Of a stretch of 5,911 nucleotides of DNA, positions 1 through 5,609 are shown one piece after another. A model generated the notes under the pieces. That model was not told the DNA's origin, searched no databases, and saw nothing but the letters and a program-made list of their open reading frames with translations. The position numbers were made by a program, and so were the translations under genes. This stretch comes from Candidatus Eiseniibacteriota bacterium (GTDB lineage: Bacteria; Eisenbacteria; RBG-16-71-46): assembly GCA_005893185.1 (NCBI GenBank), contig VBOS01000196.1:1-5911 (forward strand). Direction: 5' to 3'. Position 1 is the first letter of the stretch. Each line of letters opens with the position of its first letter.

Positions 1-126
1 GAGGCCGGCCTTGGCCGCCGGCATCGTGGGGGGAACCGCCTGGAATCCGGTGGTCGCGCAGCCGGCGACGTCCAATGCAACCGCCAGCGCGGCGACGAGG
101 GCGAGCACGGTGCGCAGACGTGTCAT
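1..126 (-). CDS. Lipoprotein, N-terminal fragment (cut by window edge)
   Basis: The first 42 codons of a gene that continues beyond base 1. The product begins MTRLRTVLALVAALAVAL and then has the lipobox V-A-G-C. This is a short basic n-region, a hydrophobic core and a cysteine at residue 23, the classic layout of a signal peptide cleaved by lipoprotein signal peptidase (Lsp) with the cysteine lipidated. After the cysteine comes a Thr/Pro/Ala-rich linker (ATTGFQAVPPTMPAAKAG) typical of a tether to the membrane. The ATG at 126-124 is chosen because it places the signal peptide correctly and no start codon lies in the codons just upstream. I see no good Shine-Dalgarno sequence before it. It follows the prsW-like gene by 65 bp on the same strand, so it could be co-transcribed if the hairpins in the gap do not terminate. 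The mature domain is outside the window, so no function can be given. Confidence 0.6.
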   Translation of the reverse strand, partial: MTRLRTVLALVAALAVALDVAGCATTGFQAVPPTMPAAKAGL

Positions 127-157
127 GATGGGAGCCCGGCGAGTGGCGAATCGCCCG

Positions 158-183
158 GTACGCGAGAAGATGTGCTCGCGTGC
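158..183 (-). terminator. Hairpin just after the prsW-like stop codon (possible terminator)
   Basis: ACGCGAG (160-166) and CTCGCGT (175-181) are perfect inverted repeats around an 8-nt loop. The stem extends by a G-T wobble and a G-C pair to 158/183. It starts 8 nt downstream of the stop codon of the membrane-protease gene. No T-run follows on the minus strand, so it is not a textbook intrinsic terminator; it may instead stabilise the 3' end of the mRNA. A second, weaker hairpin (135-142 with 151-158, 7 of 8 pairs) lies next to it in the same 65-bp gap. Confidence 0.35.
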
Positions 184-191
184 GCTCGGAG

Positions 192-1223
192 TCAAGGGCG
201 ACCGGGGCCCGCGCGACCGGATCGGTCCGATTCCAGCATGCGGATCGGCCAGCGATCTCCGCTGCCGGCCATGAAGGGCGCGATGGCGAGCCGGCCCGTC
301 ACACCGATCGAGCGCTCGAGGAACCGCAGCTCGCGCAGGTGGCCTGCGACTTCCGGATCGGGCGGGATCTCGAGCCCCGCCTCGCGGGCGAGCAGCAGGC
401 CCTTGGCCCGCATGGCCAGCTCGGCGTGGATCTCGAGCAGGCACAGCATGTCGGCGACTACTGGCCCCGGGAATCGCTGCTGGAGCGACGCGAGATAGCT
501 CCCGACGTGGGTCGAGGCAATCGCGCCGGAGTGGATCTGCTCGAGCAGATCGAGGTCGCGGTCCATGGTCGTGCCCAGCCACCGCCGCGTGCGCGACTCG
601 CTGAGCTCATAGACCACGATGAGGATCGCAGGGACGAACAGGATCACGCAGGCGGTGGAGAGGAGCGGCGGAAGGGGGAGGCGATTGAACAACGTGTGAA
701 CGACAATCGCGAAAGCCAGCCCGGGAGCGAACCACACGAGACACCGCGAAGCCTGACGCTTCGCCAGGTCCTGACCGACCACGGCGGCCATGGCGGTGGC
801 GCCGCCGTGCATCACGGCGGTGCCCAGGCCGCGGGCCAGCCACAGCAGCGGGCTCACATCGTGCAGGCTCGCGGCGTAGTAGAGATTCTCGACCAGGGCG
901 AACCCGGCGCCGATCGCGAAGCCGTGGATCGCGGCGTCCACCAGGAACCCGACCAGGCGACGGCGGATCAACAGCGCGACCCACGCGAGCTTCAGCGTCT
1001 CCTCCACGATCGGCGCGATCCATCGGAGGAGACCGGGCGGCACGCCCAGTCGGTCGCGCGCCAGCGCGTGCGCGCCCCAGGAGATGACCCCGGCCAGCGC
1101 GCCCCATGCGATGGAGCCCAGCGCCTCACGGCGGGAGACCAGCTTGTAGCAGTCCATCGTGACCATCCCCGCCAGCAGCAGCACGACCGGGAGGAGGCCC
1201 GTGAGCAGCGCGAAGGCCATCAT
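192..1223 (-). CDS. PrsW-family intramembrane metalloprotease with long C-terminal cytosolic tail
   Basis: A 343-residue polytopic membrane protein of the PrsW/CPBP (Abi/CAAX-protease-like) superfamily. About seven hydrophobic segments lie between residues 4 and 206. The family signatures are in order: PIVEETLK with the glutamate pair E74-E75, VENLYY with E112-N113, H139 in VMHG, and VVHTLFN with H176. These are the usual glutamate and histidine catalytic/metal-site positions. B. subtilis PrsW makes the first cut in the anti-sigma factor RsiW and so releases SigW. Residues 211-343 form a soluble, mostly helical tail that I remember as absent from the roughly 220-residue B. subtilis protein; its role is unknown. 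The start is the first ATG of an ATGATG, which overlaps the TGA of the preceding gene (ATGA, 4 bp) and implies translational coupling; a start one codon later is possible. Family assignment is strong. The substrate is not known, although a sigma/anti-sigma locus about 3 kb upstream on the same strand is an obvious candidate. Confidence 0.9.
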   Translation of the reverse strand: MMAFALLTGLLPVVLLLAGMVTMDCYKLVSRREALGSIAWGALAGVISWGAHALARDRLGVPPGLLRWIAPIVEETLKLAWVALLIRRRLVGFLVDAAIHGFAIGAGFALVENLYYAASLHDVSPLLWLARGLGTAVMHGGATAMAAVVGQDLAKRQASRCLVWFAPGLAFAIVVHTLFNRLPLPPLLSTACVILFVPAILIVVYELSESRTRRWLGTTMDRDLDLLEQIHSGAIASTHVGSYLASLQQRFPGPVVADMLCLLEIHAELAMRAKGLLLAREAGLEIPPDPEVAGHLRELRFLERSIGVTGRLAIAPFMAGSGDRWPIRMLESDRSGRAGPGRP

Positions 1224-4197
1224 CCCGGAAGCTTCAGGGACACCATCCAGCCGCTGGAGCGCGGGCCGCGGCGCCAATAGGCCTGCGCGTAGCCGAACGA
1301 CAGCGTGAGGGACTGCTGCGTGAGAAGCTGCATCTGGAGGTCGGCCTGGCCGCCTGCGTCGGCGATCGCGTCCCCATTCGACAGGTCGATGTTCGTTCGC
1401 AGCCCGCCGCCGAACACGGACACGCGCAGGTAGGACGCGTAGAACCCGGGGGTGCCGAGGCTGCGGAAGCGCAGCGGCGGCAGGCTCCAGTCCAGCACCG
1501 CCTTGCCGTAGTTCGTGCCCCCCGCTGCGTCGATCTCGATCCCGGGGAAGCGCACGGGCTCGCGGTAGCGCTTCGGCTCCTGGTAGTCCAGCCCGTTGTT
1601 GCCGAAGCCGCCGAAGAAGAAGTTGGCGAACGGCTCGGCACGGTCGCCGGGCGACCACCCGGCGGCGGTGAGGAGCCACAGCGATGAATTGCGGAGCGGC
1701 ATCGGCGTCCCGACGTCGAGCGTGCCCGAGAACCTGGGAAACGCCCGCACCTCCGTTCCCGTGGGCCGCGCGAAGCGTACCGCGTTCGCGTCGGTGAGAA
1801 GGCTCCACGCGTGGCCTTTCTCGGGATCGACCGCGCCGATCGACCTGCGGGTGTTCCGGTACACGAGCTCGACCGCGCCGGTCACGACCCGGTCGAAGTC
1901 CTGGGGCGTGGCAATGTTCTGGTGATCCGGCAGTCGCTCGAGCCCGGTCCAGCCGGAGAGCGTCGTCTTCATCTCGAACGTGCGCGGCGTGTCGCGGATG
2001 AACGTGCGGTCCAGCTCGACGCCCGCGTGCACCCCCTTGCGACTGAGCTTGGTCGCGCCGACCAGGTCGTAGAACGATGCGGGATTCCACTGCAGCTCGG
2101 CGCTCGCGTTCGGCCGGTGATAGCGCAGCGAGGTGTGCCAGCGCTCGTCCGCGCCCATCCGCTCGGTCGGCGTGGCGGCAACCGAGAGGTCGAAGGTGTG
2201 GAGCCCGACCGGATCCGAGAGCTGCAGGTGCAGGCCGACCGCGGTCTGGGTCTTGTAGCCCTGCACGAACGGGTAGAGGAATGCCGGGCGAACGCTGGCG
2301 AGCGGACGGTAGTCGCCGACGTGGAGCCGCGTCGAGTCGATCACGACCGCGGAGGGCGGCGGCAGCTTCCACGACTTGACGACGGGGTGCTTCTCCGCCA
2401 CCTGCTGTCCGAGGAAAGTGATCGCGCTCACGTCGGTCAGGGGGCGCGCGGAGACGACGGTGGGCACGAAGCCCGCGCCGGTGTAGCGGAACGCGATCAC
2501 GGAATCGCCCGCGAGCGGCAGCGGCCGAAACAGCCCATCCTCGGCGTTGGTCACGATGTCCATCGAATCCGCCGCCAGGTCGTAGCGAAACAGGTTCGAC
2601 ACGCCCGTGTAGTAGGAGCTGCCGTACAGGTGCCGCCCGTCCCCCGAGAACACGAAGTTGGTGGGGATCGAGCTGCCGAAGTCGAACAGCACGCGGGTGC
2701 TGGTGTCGCCGGCCGCGAGCGAATCGAGCTTCATCAGCCGCAGCGACTGGCGTCCGCTCACCTCGGCCCACGACGCCGACAGCCAATCGCCATCGGGCGA
2801 GATGTCGAGATCGTAGGCGTCCTGGCCATAGGGGAGCGAGAAGATGCGCGTGTAGTCGGTGTAGGGCGGCGGAATGCGCACCAGCGACGAGATGCCGTCG
2901 AAATGGCGTACGCCCCACAGCGAGCGGTCCCGCGGATGGAAGACGAGATCGCCGATGCGCGCGTCCGTGATCAGCCGGCGGTGCTTGCCGGTACGTGGGT
3001 CGAGCACGTTCAGGTCCCGCCAGCGGTTGTTGTCGGTCGTGTAATAGAGGAGTCCGGTTTCCGGGTCGCGCGCGAGCGAGCACACGAAGTAGAGCGCCGG
3101 TCCCTTGACCTCGGCGATCGGGCGGATCGGGCCGCCGTCGAGCGGGATCGCGGCGATGAACGCCACGGTGCCCGGATGCTGGACCGCGACGTAGAGCACG
3201 CGGCCTCCCGGATCCAGGAACGCGCGCGACACCGAGCCGAGCGCGTGGGGCGAGAGGTCGCGGTGCGGGGTGATCGGATGGCTCCGCACCGAGTCGATGT
3301 TCACCCGCTGGAACTCGCGCTCGAACGCCAGCCACTCGTCCCAGCCCCGGCTCATGGGCTTGCCGAACACCTCCCGGAACTGGGAGGCGAAGTAGGCGCG
3401 GCTGCCGGGACCGCGCCCGGCCCATTGGACCACCTGCTCGGGCGACGTGGTCAGGGCGAGGTAGGTGAGGAAGCGCGTGCCGTAGAGGTAGGAGTTCACG
3501 CCGACCTGGAAGTCGGTCTTGGTGCCCTCGGACTCGAGCCCGAGCGGATCGTAGATGCGGGTGCTGTCCCGCACCATGGTGCGGAACACCATCTCGTCCC
3601 AGGGCCCCTGCGCGCGGCCCAGTCCGCCGGCCAGCCAGGTCTCGAGGAAGACCGCGATGCCCTCGCGGAACCAGCGGGGCGCCGCACGCCGCGGGAGCGT
3701 GAGGTAGCCGTAGAGCATCGTCTCCGGATCCTCAGGCGACTCGCGCACCTTTCCGAGGAAGACATGGCGGAAGAACGGGTCCCCGCCCGCCGCCTGGTCG
3801 GCCGTGACCACGTGCACCAGCTCGTGGCTCATCAGGAAGTTGATGCGCTCGTTCGAAGGGCCGGTCTCGTACACGAAGTTGGTGGGGGCGATCTGGATCA
3901 TCATGCTGTTGCGGGGGCTGGTCCACACGCCGGCGTTCCCGTAGTCCGAGAAGTCGTTGGGCGTGAGGGTGACCTTCTCCCACGGCCGGTACCCGAAGAG
4001 CCTGCGCTCGAGGGCCATCGAGTTCTCGAAGGGTAGACGAGCCGCAGGTCGTCGGTCTCGATGACCCGGAAGAGCGCGCCCGCCGCGGCCGGCCACGCGC
4101 CCGCTGCTGCGAGCAGCGCGAGCGCTGCGCCGCCCGCGAGCGCGAGCGTGCACGCCCGGCGCGGGGCACGAGGTCGGAACGAGCGGTCGATGGGCAT
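1220..4197 (-). CDS. Exported HExxH metallopeptidase / beta-propeller / outer-membrane beta-barrel protein, frame-broken near its N-terminus
   Basis: Two frames together give about 991 residues. From the ATG at 4197, 55 codons encode a basic start (MPIDRSFRPRAPRR), a hydrophobic alanine/leucine core, a signal-peptidase-like AAAGA site, then FRVIETDDLRLVY. The frame then breaks at about 4031 and continues at FENSMALERR (4030) for 936 codons to the TGA at 1222-1220. In the downstream part, residues 69-73 are HELVH (3826-3812), followed by W-F-R-E-G with the likely third zinc ligand E123. This is the gluzincin (peptidase MA) pattern. Residues about 260-545 contain repeated SPDG/SGDG-type blade motifs of a WD40/TolB-like propeller. 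Residues about 565-936 are rich in alternating, aromatic beta-strands ending GWMVSLKLPG, consistent with an outer-membrane barrel. I infer a cell-surface protease; the substrate is unknown. A simple gene caller would probably start at the ATG at 4018, which would lose the signal peptide. The gene is translationally coupled to the prsW-like gene by a 4-bp overlap. I see no clear Shine-Dalgarno at 4197. Domain calls are confident; intactness is not. Confidence 0.75.
4025..4038 (-). other. Frame-break junction in the peptidase gene
   Basis: Reading the minus strand, the signal-peptide frame runs ...CTC GTC TAC (last full codon 4035-4033), two C residues remain (4032-4031), and the metallopeptidase frame resumes with TTC GAG AAC at 4030. 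Both sides look like real coding sequence in their own frames. As I remember homologous proteins, about 15 residues separate the LVY-like strand from the FENS helix, so the simplest reading is a small deletion whose length is not a multiple of three. A read or assembly error would look the same. Confidence 0.55.
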
Positions 4198-4229
4198 AAG
4201 GGAGCCGTAGCTGCGAGGCGGTCGAAGGC

Positions 4230-4253
4230 GCGCCCCGGAGGTCTCCGGAGCGC
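4230..4253 (-). repeat. GC-rich hairpin in the leader of the peptidase gene
   Basis: GCGC-C-CCGGA and TCCGG-A-GCGC form a stem of 4 + 5 pairs with one C/A mismatch and a 4-nt GGTC loop. It lies 33 nt upstream of the chosen ATG at 4197. No T-run follows it. It could be a structured 5' leader element or part of the same terminator cluster as the two hairpins next to it. Function unknown. Confidence 0.35.
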
Positions 4254-4263
4254 ATGTGAAGAT

Positions 4264-4320
4264 GGAGCGTCCCAGGGGATCCACGCGCGGCCCGCGTGTG
4301 GATGCCCCCAGGAGCGCTCC
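4264..4320 (-). repeat. Long imperfect inverted repeat (57 nt) between two genes
   Basis: The two arms pair as GGAGCG/CGCTCC (4264-4269 with 4315-4320), TCC/GGA (4270-4272 with 4311-4313), GGGG/CCCC (4275-4278 with 4305-4308), ATCC/GGAT (4279-4282 with 4300-4303) and ACGCG/CGCGT (4283-4287 with 4293-4297) around a 5-nt loop, with only small bulges. That is 22 base pairs in 57 nt. On the minus strand it lies downstream of the repeat-protein gene and 66 nt upstream of the peptidase ATG. It may be a bidirectional or T-poor terminator, or a regulatory leader structure. I found no convincing -35/-10 promoter in this interval. Confidence 0.5.
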
Positions 4321-4334
4321 AGCCTACCTTCGTT

Positions 4335-4363
4335 CCGCCCGGCCGGCCAGGGCCGGCGGGCGG
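4335..4363 (-). terminator. GC hairpin directly after the repeat-protein stop codon
   Basis: CCGCCC (4335-4340) pairs with GGGCGG (4358-4363), and GGCC (4341-4344) with GGCC (4351-4354), leaving a 3-nt bulge. The hairpin begins 4 nt past the TAG stop codon at 4370-4368, the usual place for a transcript end. It lacks a T-run (AACGAAGG follows), so termination efficiency is uncertain. It suggests that the sigma/anti-sigma transcript may end, or be weakened, before the peptidase gene. Confidence 0.4.
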
Positions 4364-4367
4364 TCCG

Positions 4368-5303
4368 CTACTCGGGAACCTTCGCCAGTGCCCCCTCGAG
4401 CCCGGCGTTCGCAACCAAGCTGAGCTCGGGATTCTTGGCAGCCTCGAAATAGGCTGCGTCGCTGAACACGGTCAGCATCTCAGGCGTCCGCGCGAGCTCG
4501 CTCACGGCTGAGTAGTTCTCGGTCTTGAGGCCGTCCATCACGGCGCTGAAGCCTTCGACCTTCAGCGCTTCGGCCAGATGAGCGGACTCCGAGAGCTGCC
4601 GCAGGCCCTCCACCGCGAAGGCTGCGCCCTCCGGCGTCCTGAACAGGTCCAGGAAGCCGTACTGCAGCGCTTCGGTGTAGTACTTGTTGCCTTCCAGGGT
4701 CTTGTAGGCTGCGTCATCCTTGAGCGTCTTGTAGCTGTCGAGCTTGGCCAGGTCCGCCGCGTTGCTCACCCCCGCGCGGGCCGCGTCGCCGGCGAGCCGG
4801 ACGAAGTCGCCCTTGAGCGCCAGCTGTCGCACGGCGTCGAGCTTCAGCAGATCGGGCAGATGGGCGGCGTCGAGCAGATGAGCGAGGTCCGCCTGCTTCA
4901 ACCCTTCCCCGATGCGCGCGTCCGTCATGGCCTTCATGAACGCTTCGTTCTTGAGCAGCTCCTGGACGTGAGCGTCCTCGAGGATCTTGGCCATGTTGTA
5001 CTTGGCGCTCGCCATGCGCAGCTCTTCGCTGCCGATCACGCGGGCGAAGGCGTCGCTCTTCGCAGCTGCGCGGAACGCCGGGTTCGCCGCCAGCTTGCGG
5101 AACGCGTCGCTCTGGAGGAACGAAGCCACCTGCGGGTTGTCGAGCGAGACGTCCGAGCCCGAGACCTGCTGGGACTGGTAGCGGTGCGCGGCGCCGATGG
5201 TGCCCTCCGCGTTGGATTGCCGGTTCGGGTTGCGCAAAGCTACGAACGCGATCACAGCTGCGACCACCACTGCAGCACCCAGGATCCACTTCTTGTTCGA
5301 CAT
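4368..5303 (-). CDS. Single-pass membrane protein with tandem short helical repeats; possibly the C-terminal part of an anti-sigma factor
   Basis: A 311-residue product with no family I recognise. It starts MSNKKWILGAAVVVAAVIAF: a short basic N-terminus, then a single membrane helix at about residues 6-23 without a clear cleavage site, so an N-in, C-out anchor is likely. A polar linker (24-55) leads into about 250 residues of degenerate 9-13-residue units, each starting with an acidic/Asn/Ser turn and an aromatic or aliphatic residue. Examples are SDAFRKLAA, NPAFRAAAK, SDAFARVIG, NEAFMKAMT, SYKTLKDDA and AYKTLEGNK; the last two have an exact 9-residue period. There is no cysteine. The start is set by an AGGAGGAGG ribosome site 6 nt before the ATG. 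However, the frame is open upstream to 5522 and there encodes the second half of an anti-sigma-like domain ending in a positive patch (FNPKRRRSQ). The ancestral protein could therefore have been one cytosol-membrane-outside anti-sigma factor, with this part as its sensor. The function is not established. Confidence 0.7.
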   Translation of the reverse strand: MSNKKWILGAAVVVAAVIAFVALRNPNRQSNAEGTIGAAHRYQSQQVSGSDVSLDNPQVASFLQSDAFRKLAANPAFRAAAKSDAFARVIGSEELRMASAKYNMAKILEDAHVQELLKNEAFMKAMTDARIGEGLKQADLAHLLDAAHLPDLLKLDAVRQLALKGDFVRLAGDAARAGVSNAADLAKLDSYKTLKDDAAYKTLEGNKYYTEALQYGFLDLFRTPEGAAFAVEGLRQLSESAHLAEALKVEGFSAVMDGLKTENYSAVSELARTPEMLTVFSDAAYFEAAKNPELSLVANAGLEGALAKVPE

Positions 5304-5309
5304 CTGCGA

Positions 5310-5319
5310 CCTCCTCCTC
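5310..5319 (-). promoter_or_regulatory. Strong ribosome binding site inside the anti-sigma frame
   Basis: On the minus strand the sequence reads GAGGAGGAGG, then a 6-nt spacer TCGCAG, then ATG at 5303. It is the best Shine-Dalgarno in the window and it decides the start of the repeat protein. It also encodes the positive patch K-R-R-R in the upstream-open frame, so part of its purine richness could come from coding for membrane-flanking basic residues. Confidence 0.6.
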
Positions 5320-5490
5320 TTGGGGTTGAACCATCGGGCCCAGCGTCCCATGAAAACATCCGGATCCTCGCTCCCGGGCGCCGACCGCTCGCGCGAGCCC
5401 TTCTCCGTTCCCCGCGCCGCTTCGCTCCGGACGGCCGCCAGAATCGAGCCTCTCAATTCCGGCGGTGGCTCCACCGTGCGAACGCGGCGC

Positions 5491-5606
5491 AGGGTCGAGA
5501 GCAGTGCGGCCCCCGATGCCATTCTCTCGCGGATCGTCGGATCGGCGGAGGGTCGAGAGCAGTGCGGCCCCCGATGCCATTCTCTCGCGGATCGTCGGAT
5601 CGGCGG
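5491..5606. repeat. Perfect 2 x 58-bp tandem duplication
   Basis: Bases 5491-5548 and 5549-5606 are identical at all 58 positions, and identity ends exactly at both outer edges (5490 versus 5548 and 5549 versus 5607 differ). 58 is 3 x 19 + 1, so the duplication shifts the frame of the anti-sigma domain. Each copy contains an ATG (5580 and 5522) encoding M-A-S-G-A-A-L-L. The copy at 5522 is in frame with the downstream membrane protein. Confidence 0.97.
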
Positions 5607-5609
5607 CGC

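Noticed and set aside
180..1280. 366-codon open frame on the plus strand
   Set aside because: It is antisense to the PrsW-like gene, and its product is Arg/Gln/Asp/His-rich with no fold-like pattern. The minus-strand frame has clear membrane helices and family motifs.
1224..3425. Upstream extension of the PrsW-like reading frame
   Set aside because: The frame is open far upstream, but there it is an Arg-rich out-of-frame reading of the peptidase gene. The ATGA overlap at 1223-1220 is the sensible start.
1811..4036. 741-codon open frame on the plus strand
   Set aside because: It runs antisense to the peptidase/barrel gene and encodes a low-complexity Arg/Glu/Val/Gly-rich product. No domain motifs are visible. 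It is explained by the lack of stop codons in GC-rich DNA.
4198..4334. ECF-type promoter (GGAAC plus downstream CGTC) before the peptidase gene
   Set aside because: A GGAAC lies at about 4330-4334 on the minus strand, but no matching -10 element occurs at the right spacing, so I do not call a promoter.
4198..4414. N-terminal extension of the metallopeptidase frame up to 4414
   Set aside because: Before the frame break this frame reads as Arg/Gly/Pro-rich nonsense and overlaps the 3' end of the neighbouring gene. The alternative frame encodes a proper signal peptide instead.
4714..5490. Continuation of the first anti-sigma frame past the duplication
   Set aside because: After the second pass through the repeat it becomes a low-complexity Arg/Gly/Ala-rich reading, out of frame with the convincing membrane protein on the same strand.
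5491..5606. CRISPR-like array
   Set aside because: There are only two copies, directly adjacent with no spacer, and they lie within coding sequence. This is a tandem duplication.
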